From NCBI RefSeq assembly GCF_900169785.1, contig NZ_FWER01000021.1, forward strand, positions 2,501 through 66,500: a stretch of 64,000 bases of DNA. The letters run 5' to 3'. Below the pieces are notes generated by a model. The model worked only from the letters and a program-made list of their open reading frames with translations, made no database searches and was not told the origin of the DNA. The DNA comes from Rhizobium sullae (GTDB lineage: Bacteria > Pseudomonadota > Alphaproteobacteria > Rhizobiales > Rhizobiaceae). Shown piece by piece: positions 1 through 12,190 of this stretch (position 1 is its first letter; the number at the start of each line of letters is the position of its first letter). Made by a program: the position numbers and the translations under genes.

Positions 1-57
1 TTTCGGCCCAGCCGACCGGCGCCGAAGTAGCCATGAAAGGACGCGGATACCACTGCC

Positions 58-1989
58 ATGATGACGGAGAAGATGATGATCCGCTCGTTGGGCAACGAGC
101 CTCCGCTTCTCGCCGATGGCAGGCGCGCACCCGACAAGCGTGAGGTTTCTCTACGCTGGCTTTCGGGCACGTTCCTCACCGGCATCACATCAAGCGTCCT
201 GATGGGTGTCGCGCTCTTTGCCGCCCTTGATGGCCGGCAGCAGTTGGCAATTCCCGCCGAAGCCTTTGCCAGCGTCAATACCCATGAAGATACGGCCGTT
301 ACCCGTGGCGGACGGCTGATCGCTCCCGCGATCGCGGCCAAGCCTTCGGACCGGGCAATCATGGAAGTTTCGACTGTCGTTCATGACGGCGACAAGGAAG
401 TCGTCCGCCGCCAGCCCTTCTCGCACGTGAAGATGCGGCTCGCCGCCAATCACGTGGCGACCGAGGATTATCCGGATTTCGACGCTCTCGCGATCTTTGC
501 AGCCGACGAAGTGCAGCCCGCGCCAGCGGCGCGCACCGGCGCGATCTACGGCTCGGATGTTGAATCCGAGGTCAGCCTCAAGACGATTCCCTTCCCGACC
601 GGAAAGAGCGATTTTCAGGCAGCACCTGGCATGACTCTGGATGAAGTCGAGGAGAATGTCCGCTCGAACGGTTCGGCGCTGACCGACGGGGCCACTCAAG
701 TCGCGGCGCTCTATTATGTCGATCCGCAGCGCTTTTCGAACGAAGACAACGACGTCGATCTGACATCGGGCCTCTCGGCGCGCGTTCTCGAGCAGAACAT
801 GACCGTGTCCGCGCTGGAATCGATCACACCGCAGACCGAGGAATTTGCCGACGACATTGTGCCGGCCCGCCAGGACATCACCATCGTCAAGGCGCTGATG
901 GATTCCGGCTATCCCGAGCCGCAGGCGAAGATGCTCTCCACCAATCTCGCGCCGCCGCTCGGCAGCGACGAGCTTGCCAAGGGCGACGTCCTGCGCGTCG
1001 GCATCATCCAGAAGGGTGAACAGGCCAAGCTCATCCGCGCCAGCGTCTATCGCGGAACGCGTCATCTCGTCACGATCGCTCTCGATGATGAGAGCCGCTT
1101 CGTTGAGGCAAGCGAGCCGCCCATGCTTGACGCGATCACGACTGCCTTCGACGACAATTCGCTGTCGGTTCCCGCCGGCCAGAACCTGCCGCGCATCTAT
1201 GATGGCATCTATCGCGCCGCTCTTTCCTACGGCATGACTACGGATATGACGGCGCTAATCATCAAGCTGCTTGCGGCGAATGTTGACTTCCAGGCGCAAT
1301 TGAGGCCGACCGATTTCCTCGAGGCCTTTTTCTCAGTCGCCGATTCGAGCGGCCGCGCGACGCCGGATTCCGAACTGCTTTACGTGAATGCCCGTTTTGG
1401 CGATACGGTGACACGCTTCTACCGCTTCCAGGATGCAGACGGAAACGTCGACTACTTCGATCAGGATGGCAAGAGCATCCGCCAGTTCCTGCTGCGCAAC
1501 CCAGTGCCGAACGGCATCTTCAAGTCCGGTTTCGGCATGCGCCGCCACCCGATCCTTGGCTTTGCCCGTATGCATACCGGTGTGGATTGGGCTGCCCCCC
1601 GGGGCACACCGATCATCGCGACCGGCAACGGCACGGTGGAAAAGGCGGGGTGGGATTCCGGCGGCTACGGCAATCAGACGATCGTCCGCCACGCCAACGG
1701 ATACGAGTCCTCTTACAACCACCAGAGCGCCATTGCCAAAGGCATTGTGCCCGGAGCCAAGGTTCGTCAGGGCCAGGTGATCGGCTGGGTCGGCACCACC
1801 GGCGAATCCACCGGACCGCATCTGCACTACGAGATGATCGTCAACGGCACCAAAGTCGATCCGCTCCGCATCCGCCTGCCGGGCGGCAAGTCGCTCAACG
1901 GCGAAGCACTGGCGAAATTCCAGGACGAGCGCAAGCGCATCGATACACTTCTGAACAACCAGCCGGTCGACCAAGTCGCCAGCAAGTAG
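58..1989 (+). CDS. M23 family metallopeptidase, membrane-anchored, 643 aa
   Basis: Predicted peptidoglycan endopeptidase of the LytM/M23 zinc family, which cleaves peptide cross-links in the periplasm. A hydrophobic segment at about residues 36-57 after a charged N-terminus looks like a signal anchor. A long low-homology linker follows. The M23 domain occupies about residues 490-610, with the zinc motif HxxxD at H506-D510 and the HxH motif at H588-H590 both intact, so it should be an active enzyme rather than a degenerate activator. The start is uncertain: ATGs lie at 58, 61, 73 and 76, and a GGAG at 66-69 would favour 76. It converges on clpB across a shared hairpin. The specific substrate bond cannot be read from the sequence. 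Confidence 0.88.
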   Translation: MMTEKMMIRSLGNEPPLLADGRRAPDKREVSLRWLSGTFLTGITSSVLMGVALFAALDGRQQLAIPAEAFASVNTHEDTAVTRGGRLIAPAIAAKPSDRAIMEVSTVVHDGDKEVVRRQPFSHVKMRLAANHVATEDYPDFDALAIFAADEVQPAPAARTGAIYGSDVESEVSLKTIPFPTGKSDFQAAPGMTLDEVEENVRSNGSALTDGATQVAALYYVDPQRFSNEDNDVDLTSGLSARVLEQNMTVSALESITPQTEEFADDIVPARQDITIVKALMDSGYPEPQAKMLSTNLAPPLGSDELAKGDVLRVGIIQKGEQAKLIRASVYRGTRHLVTIALDDESRFVEASEPPMLDAITTAFDDNSLSVPAGQNLPRIYDGIYRAALSYGMTTDMTALIIKLLAANVDFQAQLRPTDFLEAFFSVADSSGRATPDSELLYVNARFGDTVTRFYRFQDADGNVDYFDQDGKSIRQFLLRNPVPNGIFKSGFGMRRHPILGFARMHTGVDWAAPRGTPIIATGNGTVEKAGWDSGGYGNQTIVRHANGYESSYNHQSAIAKGIVPGAKVRQGQVIGWVGTTGESTGPHLHYEMIVNGTKVDPLRIRLPGGKSLNGEALAKFQDERKRIDTLLNNQPVDQVASK

Positions 1990-1999
1990 GCCAGACAAA

Positions 2000-2021
2000 A
2001 ATGGCGGCCGGAGCCGCCATT
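2000..2021 (-). terminator. Rho-independent terminator of clpB, possibly bidirectional
   Basis: A perfect 9-bp stem (AATGGCGGC / GCCGCCATT) with a 4-nt loop sits 23 bp past the clpB stop. Read on the minus strand it is followed by a run of five T, the classic intrinsic terminator. On the plus strand it is followed by CCCCTTCTT, so it may also weakly stop transcripts from the M23 gene. Confidence 0.85.
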
Positions 2022-2044
2022 CCCCTTCTTCCGGGTGCCGGGCT

Positions 2045-4648
<2,604 letters not shown>

Positions 4649-4933
4649 ATTCTACCTCCATGGATCGCCCTGCCCGTATAAGGCACAGACCGATGATTGA
4701 GATTGAGCTCCCTCAAAAGGCGAGCCGTCGCTTCATCCTTTTTGGAAAATGAACGAAGCATTCGAGGAAGAATATGGGATGGATTTTCGCGACTTTAAAG
4801 AGCCTGGAACCATGAAACCCGCGCCGAAGAATTCTCTGCGAACGCGCGGCGCGGCCTGACGGCACAAACGTTCAAGACCCGATTGTGGTGCTGCTGGTAT
4901 GCCTATAGCAGCTTCCAAAACAGCGGGCCTGCG

Positions 4934-5530
4934 ATGACCGCCGAGCAAATTATTGCATTTCTGACCTTCTCGATTGTTGGCGCCATCACACCCGGCCCCA
5001 GCAACGTCATGATCATGGCCACCGGCTCGCTCGTGGGTTTGACACGCGGCCTGCCCTGCGTGCTCGGCGCTACCTTGGGAATGTCGTCGCTATTCTTCTG
5101 TGCAGGCCTCGGCCTTGCGCAACTGTTTCTGCTTTATCCACTTACGCTGACGATCATGAATCTGATCGGCGCTGCCTTTTTGTTTTGGCTAGCCTGGAAG
5201 ATCGCGATGGCGGACGTGGCGCAGGTGAAAGGTGACGCGAAAGCCGTGGGGTTTCTGCAAGCTGCGGCCTTTCAATGGATGAATCCGAAGGGCTGGCTGA
5301 TCGCCGTCAGTGGGGTTGCCGCCTACTCCAGCGCATCTCCAGGGAGCGCTTTCGGCTTGGCCGCAACCTTCGCAGTTCTATTTTTTGTAGCAGCCTTCCC
5401 GAGTGGTCTCGCCTGGTTGATGGCGGGCGCATTGCTGCAGAAACTGCTTCAAGACGCGCGCATTGCGCGCGCCTTGAATATTGTGATGGCAATCGTGCTC
5501 GCCGGCTCTGTCGTAACAATTTTCGTGTGA
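4934..5530 (+). CDS. LysE/RhtB family amino-acid exporter, 198 aa
   Basis: Inner-membrane exporter of the LysE superfamily, which effluxes amino acids such as lysine, threonine or homoserine lactone. The N-terminus carries the family hallmark GAITPGPSN shortly after the first helix, and about five to six hydrophobic helices follow. I chose the ATG at 4934 because it begins the conserved first helix (MTAEQIIAFLTF); an earlier in-frame ATG at 4883 would add a non-hydrophobic, Trp/Cys-rich tail not seen in the family. It ends 16 bp from the convergent DUF4167 gene. No LysR regulator is adjacent, so the substrate is unknown. Confidence 0.85.
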   Translation: MTAEQIIAFLTFSIVGAITPGPSNVMIMATGSLVGLTRGLPCVLGATLGMSSLFFCAGLGLAQLFLLYPLTLTIMNLIGAAFLFWLAWKIAMADVAQVKGDAKAVGFLQAAAFQWMNPKGWLIAVSGVAAYSSASPGSAFGLAATFAVLFFVAAFPSGLAWLMAGALLQKLLQDARIARALNIVMAIVLAGSVVTIFV

Positions 5531-5546
5531 GCTGGAGACGGCGGCC

Positions 5547-6242
5547 TTATTCGGTAGCCGCTTCGGCCAAAGCCGGTGTTTCGGCGGAAGCTTCGCCCTC
5601 GCCTTCAGCGCGGCGGGGGCGGCGCGGACGGTTGCTGGCGTTGCGGCGGCGCGGTTGACGCTCCTGCTGCTGGCCGCCTTCTTCCTCCATGGAGACTTCG
5701 GCGGGAATGCCTTCGATGTCCGGCTGGGGGCCGGTTCCGTCGTTGGTTTCCTGAGCCGGGGCCGGTAGGGAAGTCGGAGCTTCTGCGCGGTGTTCGCGAC
5801 GATCTCCTGCACGCTGTTCGCGACGATCTTGCTCGCGCGGCGGCTGAACGACGACGGCATCATCACTGTCTGCAGAATCCAGTTCATCGCCATCGCGCTC
5901 GCCACCTTCGCGGTCGGTATATTCGTTCCGATCGTCGCGCTGGAAACGTTCCTGCATCTGCGTCTGGGCAGCCGCAATGATGCGGTAATAGTGCTCTGCG
6001 TGCTGTAGGTAGTTCTCGGCTATGACGCGGTCACCGGAGCTCTGGGCATCGCGGGCAAGCTGCGAGTACTTTTCCGCAATATGCTGGGCCGTACCGCGGA
6101 TCTTCACGTCTGGGCCGGAGCTGTCGTAGGTCCGCGTCAGCGGATTGCCACCCTTGCGGTTGAAATTGTTGTTGTTATTTCCGCCGCTGTTATTGTTACT
6201 GCCACGCCCTCGACCGCGCTTGTTCTGCTGTCCTGGCCTCAT
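5547..6242 (-). CDS. DUF4167 domain protein with RG/Asn-rich N-terminus, 231 aa
   Basis: Protein of unknown function whose central 70 residues (about 32-100) match the DUF4167 domain found in alphaproteobacteria; the part around IAEKYSQLARDA and the Tyr-rich HAEHYYRII segment is predicted helical. In front of it is a 30-residue disordered arm made of Arg/Gly and Asn runs, including RGRGRG and a five-Asn run. Behind it is a long polar tail rich in Glu, Asp, Arg and Gln with clusters such as RREQRAGDRREHRAE. The composition resembles RNA-binding disordered regions, but that is inference. It lies alone downstream of a 340-bp gap that must contain its promoter. The start ATG at 6242 fits the family N-terminus MRPGQQNKR. 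Confidence 0.85.
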   Translation of the reverse strand: MRPGQQNKRGRGRGSNNNSGGNNNNNFNRKGGNPLTRTYDSSGPDVKIRGTAQHIAEKYSQLARDAQSSGDRVIAENYLQHAEHYYRIIAAAQTQMQERFQRDDRNEYTDREGGERDGDELDSADSDDAVVVQPPREQDRREQRAGDRREHRAEAPTSLPAPAQETNDGTGPQPDIEGIPAEVSMEEEGGQQQERQPRRRNASNRPRRPRRAEGEGEASAETPALAEAATE

Positions 6243-6582
6243 AGATCGTTCACCTGAATTCTGTGTTTGTGTGGAGTGATGGCACCAACCACCGTGGCCG
6301 GTAAACCGGCTCAGGGCCTTCGTGCCGCAAGCATAATGCGCCTTCGCGCCGACCTGCCGCTTGTTCTCAAGTCATATTGACTGATTCACGCATTGGGTCG
6401 TGTTCAACCTTTGAAACTCTCGTTTAAAAGAATGGACCCCCGAGGCCGACCAAGTACCGAACGAATCGACGTTCCTTCCTGACTGCCCAACGCGTGAGGG
6501 CAACCTATATCGCTTCCCCGGGAAATCCAAGCCTTTTCTTCGCAATCGCAGTAATGTCCTGTTCAATGCTTCAATTTGTCGC
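6243..6582. other. 340-bp non-coding stretch between prmC and the DUF4167 gene
   Basis: No credible gene is seen on either strand; an 84-codon minus-strand frame here overlaps the prmC end and has no family resemblance. The stretch should contain the DUF4167 promoter and leader. A small hairpin (GCCGG-TAAA-CCGGC, 6297-6310) lies in the leader about 55 bp upstream of the DUF4167 start. A TTGAAC element occurs on the minus strand about 160 bp upstream of that start, but no well-spaced -10 is obvious. A small RNA here cannot be excluded. Confidence 0.5.
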
Positions 6583-7455
6583 TCAGGCGCTGAGTGCGAA
6601 CACCAGCACCCGGTCGTTCTGGCCATAATCCTTTACGGATTCGACACATCTGAAGCCCGCCGCCTCGAAGACCGCCGTCACATCATTCCGCTGGTCGTAG
6701 CCGATTTCCAGTCCTATGACGCCGTTTGGCTGCACGAACCTCGCAGCATCCTTGGCTATTGCTTTGTATGCGTCAAGCCCATCCGGGCCACCATCCAGAG
6801 CTGCCGCCGGATCAAATTTCGTCACTTCAGGAGCGAGATCGTCAATGACATTGGAAGCAATATAGGGCGGATTTGAGACGATTGCGTGAAACGTGCCGTG
6901 AATGTTCTGAAACCAGCTGGATTGCACAGTCTCAAACCGTTCTTTCAATCCGTTTCTTGCAGCGTTCGATTCAGCCGTCCTAAGGGCATCTACCGATACG
7001 TCGCTTCCGATACCCGACGCTTCCGGACATTCGCGCAACAGCGCAAGGCATATCGCCCCGGTTCCGGTTCCTAGGTCAAGGATATGGAGATGCGCCTCAG
7101 TCTTTGCAAGGGTTCTTAAATAAGGAAGTACCGCATCGACGAGAATTTCCGTGTCCGGCCGCGGCTCCAGCGTCTCGGCGGAAAGCGAAAGCGGCAAACC
7201 GTAAAATTCCCGTTCGCCAAGAATGCGGTGGACCGGCTCATGCGCTAGCCGCCGTTCCACAGCCGCCTGTATCAGCGCCTCCTTCTCCGCAGCAAGAGGC
7301 TCATTACTACGTGATAGCATTTCGGTCGGTGAGAGCTTCAGCAATCCGGCAACGAGCAATCTTGCATCTGTTGCGGCATCGGCGATACCGGCTTCCGTGA
7401 AGCGGCGGCGGACTTCCGCGAGAACTTTGGAAACCGTCGGCCGCGCTCCGGTCAT
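6583..7455 (-). CDS. prmC: Peptide chain release factor N5-glutamine methyltransferase PrmC
   Basis: Methylates the glutamine of the GGQ motif in release factors 1 and 2 using S-adenosylmethionine, which speeds peptide release. At 290 aa it has the usual length. It carries a SAM-binding glycine loop (DLGTGTGAI) and the diagnostic SNPPY motif that holds the target glutamine amide. Its ATG overlaps the end of prfA by 4 bp (7452-7455), so enzyme and substrate genes are translationally coupled, the usual arrangement in alphaproteobacteria. It is the last gene of the lysC-ptsP-prfA-prmC series. Confidence 0.95.
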   Translation of the reverse strand: MTGARPTVSKVLAEVRRRFTEAGIADAATDARLLVAGLLKLSPTEMLSRSNEPLAAEKEALIQAAVERRLAHEPVHRILGEREFYGLPLSLSAETLEPRPDTEILVDAVLPYLRTLAKTEAHLHILDLGTGTGAICLALLRECPEASGIGSDVSVDALRTAESNAARNGLKERFETVQSSWFQNIHGTFHAIVSNPPYIASNVIDDLAPEVTKFDPAAALDGGPDGLDAYKAIAKDAARFVQPNGVIGLEIGYDQRNDVTAVFEAAGFRCVESVKDYGQNDRVLVFALSA

Positions 7456-8531
7456 TGCTGCTCGCCAAGTTGCGCCAGTTGGCTTGCCTGATAATCGGAA
7501 AGCAGGGCATTCACCACTTCATCGATCTCGCCTTCCATCATCCGGTCCAGCTTGTAGAGCGTCAGGTTGATTCGATGATCGGTAATGCGTCCCTGCGGAA
7601 AATTGTAGGTTCGTATCCGCTCCGAGCGATCGCCGGATCCGACCTGGCTCCTGCGATCGGCAGAACGTTCACTATCGGCCCTTTGCCGTTCGGCATCATA
7701 GAGCCGAGAACGCAGGACCTGCATTGCCTTGGCCCGGTTCTGGTGCTGCGATTTTTCCGAACTGGTGACGACGATGCCCGTCGGCAGATGCGTGATACGC
7801 ACCGCCGAATCCGTGGTGTTGACGTGCTGGCCGCCCGCGCCGGATGATCGCATCGTATCGATACGGATGTCCTCCGGCCGGATTTCGATGTCGATTTCTT
7901 CGGCCTCCGGCAGCACGGCAACCGTTGCTGCCGACGTATGGATGCGGCCGCCCGCTTCCGTTTCCGGCACGCGCTGCACGCGATGCACGCCGGACTCGAA
8001 CTTCAGCTTGGCGAAGACACCCTTGCCCGTGATCGTGGCGATGATTTCCTTGTAACCGCCGGCTTCGCCCTCGCTTGCGGAAAGCATCTCGACCTTCCAG
8101 CCGTTCGCCGCAGCGAAACGTTCATACATGCGGAAAAGGTCGCCTGCAAACAGTGCGGCTTCCGAGCCTCCCGTACCTGCGCGGATTTCAAGGATCGCGC
8201 TCTTTTCGTCTGCGGCATCCTTCGGTAGCAGCAGGATTTGGATTTCCTGCTCCAGCGCCTCGATGCGCTCCTTCACCTCCGGCAATTCCTGCTCCGCGAG
8301 ATCGCGCATCTCGCGGTCGACGGACTTATCCTCGAGCAACGCTTCGAGATCGGAACGTTCGGCTTCAGCCTTTTCATAGGCGCGGATCTTCGTGACGACA
8401 GGCTGAAGCTCGGAGTATTCGGAGGCAAGCTTCACGTAGACGTCTGCCGATGGACCAGCCGACATGCGCGCTTCGATTTCGCCGAAGCGGCGTTCCAGCT
8501 CGCGCATCTTTTCAACGGGAAGCTTTGCCAC
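7452..8531 (-). CDS. prfA: Peptide chain release factor 1 (RF1), 359 aa
   Basis: Recognises UAA and UAG stop codons in the ribosomal A site and triggers hydrolysis of peptidyl-tRNA. The catalytic GGQ lies in SSGAGGQHVN, followed by the typical TDSAVRI. The tripeptide stop-codon anticodon region and the helical N-terminal domain are present, and length is normal. Translation starts at a GTG (8531) with GGAG placed 6 nt upstream. ptsP ends 28 bp before it and prmC overlaps its end, so it is mid-operon. Confidence 0.97.
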   Translation of the reverse strand: MAKLPVEKMRELERRFGEIEARMSAGPSADVYVKLASEYSELQPVVTKIRAYEKAEAERSDLEALLEDKSVDREMRDLAEQELPEVKERIEALEQEIQILLLPKDAADEKSAILEIRAGTGGSEAALFAGDLFRMYERFAAANGWKVEMLSASEGEAGGYKEIIATITGKGVFAKLKFESGVHRVQRVPETEAGGRIHTSAATVAVLPEAEEIDIEIRPEDIRIDTMRSSGAGGQHVNTTDSAVRITHLPTGIVVTSSEKSQHQNRAKAMQVLRSRLYDAERQRADSERSADRRSQVGSGDRSERIRTYNFPQGRITDHRINLTLYKLDRMMEGEIDEVVNALLSDYQASQLAQLGEQQ

Positions 8532-8559
8532 CCTTGACTCCGATTCTTCTTATAGTTCG

Positions 8560-10827
8560 CTAAAGGGGAATATTGTGGCTCTCGGCGAAGTGGGCAAGCA
8601 CCTCGCGTATCGGGGTCGTCGCGTGGATATCGTCCAGCGCGTCGTTCATGACCTTTGCCAGAGCCGCTGCGTCGAGGCCGAGGAGCATAGCCTTCACAGG
8701 CCCGATCGAGGCCGGAGACATCGATACAGAGCGGAATCCGATGCCGATCAGCGCCATCGCCGAGATCGACTTTCCGGCAAGCTCACCGCACAATGTCACC
8801 GGCGTGTTGTTGCGCTCGCCGGCTCGCACGATGTCGCGCAAGAGCCTGAGAAACGGCTTGCCCAGTGTATCGAAACGGTCGGAAACGCGCGCATTGCCGC
8901 GATCGACCGCCATAGCAAACTGGAAGAGATCGTTTGAACCGACCGAGACGAAATCGACCGCCGCCATCAGTTCGTCGAGTTGCCAGAGAAGCGCCGGCAC
9001 CTCCAGCATCGCACCGAACTGCAGCTTGCGCGGCAGGCCGTGGCCGAAGCGGGAAAGGTGCTGCACTTCCTTCTGAAGGAGTTCGCGAACGGCGGCGATC
9101 TCGGAAACCTCGGTCACCATGGGCACCATGAGCTTCAGCTCGGCACCAGCCGCCGCCTTCAGCATGGCGCGAAGCTGCGTGCGCAAGAGCCCCGGCCGGT
9201 CGAGCGACAGGCGAATGGCGCGCCAACCGAGCGCCGGATTCTCCTCCTCGTGGCCGCGGAAATAGGGCACAACCTTGTCGCCGCCGATATCGAGCGTGCG
9301 GAAGGTAACGACGCGGCCGGCCGCCTGCTTCAGCACATTGCGATAGAAGGTTTCTTGCTCGTCGGCCTTCGGCATCGTGGAAGCGATCATGAACTGCAAC
9401 TCGGTGCGGAAAAGGCCAATGCCTTCGGCACCCGATTCCGCAAGCTGCGGCAGATCGACCAGAAGCCCGGCATTCATCAGCAGCGAAATCCGCTGCCCGT
9501 CCTTCGTCAGCGGCTCGACGGAGCGCAGCGCCCGGAACTGCTCCTGTCGGCGCGCGCGGAACCTGACTTTTTCCTCGTAAGACCTCTGATGCTCCGGCAT
9601 TGGCCTCAGATGCACATGGCCGCCGTCGCCATCGATGATCACGGCATCGCCGTTTTCGGCAAGCGCCACAACGCCCGCCGCCTGGCCGATCACCGGAATG
9701 CCCATGGCACGGGCGACGATGACGACGTGGCTGGTGACGGCACCTTCCTCGAGCACCAAGCCGCGCACATTTGCGCGCGGGTAGTCGAGCAGTTCGGCAG
9801 CGCCCATGGCGCGCGCGAGGATGATCGCATCGTTTGGGAAACCATCACCCGATGTGTGGCCGCTATAGCCGGTCAGTTGCCGCAAAAGGCGGTTCGCTAA
9901 GTCTTCGAAGTCATGCATGCGCTCGCGGAGATAAGGATCCGTCAGGCGTATCATGCGCGCCTTGGTGTCGCTCTGGACTTTTTCGACCGCAGCTTCCGCC
10001 GTCAGGCCGTTGCGGATCGCCTCTTCGAGTTTGCGTACCCAGCCCTGGTCATGCGCGAACATGCGGTAGGTTTCCAGAACCTCACGATGTTCGCCCTCCA
10101 TCGACACGTCGCGGCTCGACAGCAAGTCGTCGATCGAAATCCGAAGCGACCCCATTGCCTCCGCCAGCCTGCGGATTTCCTTCTCCGAATCTTCATTGAG
10201 AAGATTGGTGACGACGATGCGCGGCTCGTGCAGCACGACGTAGCCGAGCCCGATGCCTTCGTTATAGGTATCGCCATTGATCGTGACCGAACGCGTCAGG
10301 TCGAGTTCGAGGCCAGGCTTGGTGATCTGCTTAAGCTCGCCGGTGGCGATCATCTCGGCGAGCACCATCGCCGTCGTTTCCAGCGCTTCCAGCTCTTCCT
10401 CGCGGTAGGTGCGACTCGCCTTGTTCTGCACGACGAGAACGCCGAGCGAACGGCCGGTGCGAAGGATCGGCACACCGAGGAAGGAATGGTAGATTTCTTC
10501 GCCAGTTTCCGGAAGATAACGGAAAGCAGGGTGAGACTGTGCGTCGGAAAGGTTGAGCGGCTGCGCCGAAGCAGCGATCGTACCAACGAGACCTTGCCCC
10601 ATCTTCAGCTGCGAGAGGTGGACAGCCTCTTTCTTCAGACCTTCGGTCGCATAGAGCTCGAGAACGCCATCCGAGCGCAGCACGTAGACGGAGCAGACCT
10701 CCGCCACCATGTTGCTGGCGATCTGCCGAACGATCCTGTCGAGACGCTCCTGCGGCTCCAGCGGCTCCGCCATCAATTCGCGCAGCCGCTTGAGCAGTAC
10801 GCGCGGACCGCCGGATAGGTCTCTCAT
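8560..10827 (-). CDS. ptsP: Phosphoenolpyruvate-protein phosphotransferase of PTS-Ntr (EINtr)
   Basis: First enzyme of the nitrogen-related phosphotransferase chain (EINtr to NPr to EIIANtr), which signals carbon/nitrogen and potassium status rather than transporting sugar. The 755-aa protein starts with a GAF sensor domain (about residues 15-165), then the enzyme I N-domain with the phospho-histidine motif TSHVVIVARAMGIP, and ends with the PEP-binding barrel containing GIGLFRTE and the CGELAG loop. The GAF domain separates it from sugar-PTS enzyme I; in related bacteria this domain binds glutamine. It lies between lysC (88 bp upstream) and prfA (28 bp downstream). Confidence 0.96.
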   Translation of the reverse strand: MRDLSGGPRVLLKRLRELMAEPLEPQERLDRIVRQIASNMVAEVCSVYVLRSDGVLELYATEGLKKEAVHLSQLKMGQGLVGTIAASAQPLNLSDAQSHPAFRYLPETGEEIYHSFLGVPILRTGRSLGVLVVQNKASRTYREEELEALETTAMVLAEMIATGELKQITKPGLELDLTRSVTINGDTYNEGIGLGYVVLHEPRIVVTNLLNEDSEKEIRRLAEAMGSLRISIDDLLSSRDVSMEGEHREVLETYRMFAHDQGWVRKLEEAIRNGLTAEAAVEKVQSDTKARMIRLTDPYLRERMHDFEDLANRLLRQLTGYSGHTSGDGFPNDAIILARAMGAAELLDYPRANVRGLVLEEGAVTSHVVIVARAMGIPVIGQAAGVVALAENGDAVIIDGDGGHVHLRPMPEHQRSYEEKVRFRARRQEQFRALRSVEPLTKDGQRISLLMNAGLLVDLPQLAESGAEGIGLFRTELQFMIASTMPKADEQETFYRNVLKQAAGRVVTFRTLDIGGDKVVPYFRGHEEENPALGWRAIRLSLDRPGLLRTQLRAMLKAAAGAELKLMVPMVTEVSEIAAVRELLQKEVQHLSRFGHGLPRKLQFGAMLEVPALLWQLDELMAAVDFVSVGSNDLFQFAMAVDRGNARVSDRFDTLGKPFLRLLRDIVRAGERNNTPVTLCGELAGKSISAMALIGIGFRSVSMSPASIGPVKAMLLGLDAAALAKVMNDALDDIHATTPIREVLAHFAESHNIPL

Positions 10828-10915
10828 GGCGTCTCAAGCTCCAATAACAAAAGTACAGTAACCCGGCAGGCGCCGCGTGACTTCTCAACTTACACGCGCG
10901 GCAGGCTGCTGGGAA

Positions 10916-12190
10916 TCAGTTCTTATCCAGACCGTAGCAGGAATGCAAAGTCCTGACAGCGAGTTCCGCATAAGGGCCGTCGATCAGGATGGAAATCTTG
11001 ATTTCCGACGTCGTGATCGCCTTGATGTTGATCCCCTTGTCGGCAAGAGCCTTGAATGCGGTGGCCGCAACGCCGGCATGCGAACGCATGCCGATGCCGA
11101 TGACCGACACTTTCACGAGACCCGATTCGTTCTGCACGACATCGTAGCCGATCTTTTCCTTGTTCTCGCCGAGCACCTTGATCGCCTTCTCGACGTCGCC
11201 CGAAGGCACGGTGAAGGTCATGTCGGTCTTCGAGCCGTCCTCAGAGATGTTCTGAACGATCATGTCGACGTTGATATGGCTCTCGGCCAGCGGCCCGAAG
11301 ATCGCGGCGGAAACGCCCGGCCGGTCGGCTAGACGGCGAAGCGATATCTGAGCTTCATCCTTGGCATAGGCGATGCCGGTGACTACTTCCTGTTCCACGA
11401 TTTCATCCTCGTCACAAATCAGCGTTCCGGGCGGATTCAACAGATCACCCATGCCCGGAGCATCGGGATCTTCGAAAGAGGAGCGCACAAAGGTACGGAC
11501 CTTGTGTACCATGGCAAGCTCGACCGAGCGGACCTGCAGCACCTTGGCGCCGAGCGAGGCCATTTCGAGCATTTCCTCGAAGGCGATCTTCTTCAAGCGG
11601 CGCGCCTGCGGCACGATGCGCGGATCGGTCGTATAGACGCCGTCGACATCGGTATAAATATCGCAGCGATCGGCTTTGACAGCAGCCGCGATCGCCACCG
11701 CCGAAGTATCTGAGCCGCCGCGGCCAAGCGTCGCGATCCGGTTGTCCGGCCCAAGACCCTGGAAACCGGCGATGACGGCGACCTGGCCCTCGCCCATGCG
11801 CTTGATGATGTCGGCGCCGTCGATTTCGAGGATGCGGGCAGCGCCATGCGCATTGTCCGTGCGGATCGGGATCTGCCAGCCCTGCCAGGAGCGCGCATTG
11901 ATGTCCATGGCCTGCAGAGCGATCGAGAGCAGCCCGGAGGTCACCTGTTCGCCGGAGGCGACGACCGCGTCATACTCGCGCGCATCGTAGAAAGGCGAGT
12001 TGGCACCGACCACTTTCGGCGCCCCCTGCACCCAGCCGACTAGTTCGTTGGTCTTGCCGGACATCGCCGATACGACCACAGCCACTTCGTGGCCGGCATC
12101 GACTTCACGTTTCACATGGCGGGCAACGTTCTTGATGCGGTCCAGATCAGCGACGGATGTCCCGCCGAATTTCATTACGATGCGTGCCAT
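10916..12190 (-). CDS. lysC: Aspartate kinase, 424 aa
   Basis: Phosphorylates aspartate, the first step toward lysine, threonine, methionine and diaminopimelate. The N-terminus has the signature KFGGTSVADL, the kinase domain fills about residues 1-245, and two ACT regulatory domains follow (about 265-420), the usual site of feedback inhibition by lysine and/or threonine. It is single-function, with no fused homoserine dehydrogenase. The ATG is at 12190. It is the first gene of the minus-strand lysC-ptsP-prfA-prmC series; a 272-bp region separates it from the divergent cyclase gene and must contain both promoters. Confidence 0.96.
   Translation of the reverse strand: MARIVMKFGGTSVADLDRIKNVARHVKREVDAGHEVAVVVSAMSGKTNELVGWVQGAPKVVGANSPFYDAREYDAVVASGEQVTSGLLSIALQAMDINARSWQGWQIPIRTDNAHGAARILEIDGADIIKRMGEGQVAVIAGFQGLGPDNRIATLGRGGSDTSAVAIAAAVKADRCDIYTDVDGVYTTDPRIVPQARRLKKIAFEEMLEMASLGAKVLQVRSVELAMVHKVRTFVRSSFEDPDAPGMGDLLNPPGTLICDEDEIVEQEVVTGIAYAKDEAQISLRRLADRPGVSAAIFGPLAESHINVDMIVQNISEDGSKTDMTFTVPSGDVEKAIKVLGENKEKIGYDVVQNESGLVKVSVIGIGMRSHAGVAATAFKALADKGINIKAITTSEIKISILIDGPYAELAVRTLHSCYGLDKN

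Noticed and set aside
1..57. End of an upstream gene
   Set aside because: Only 57 bases are available and no convincing reading frame or family signature could be seen.
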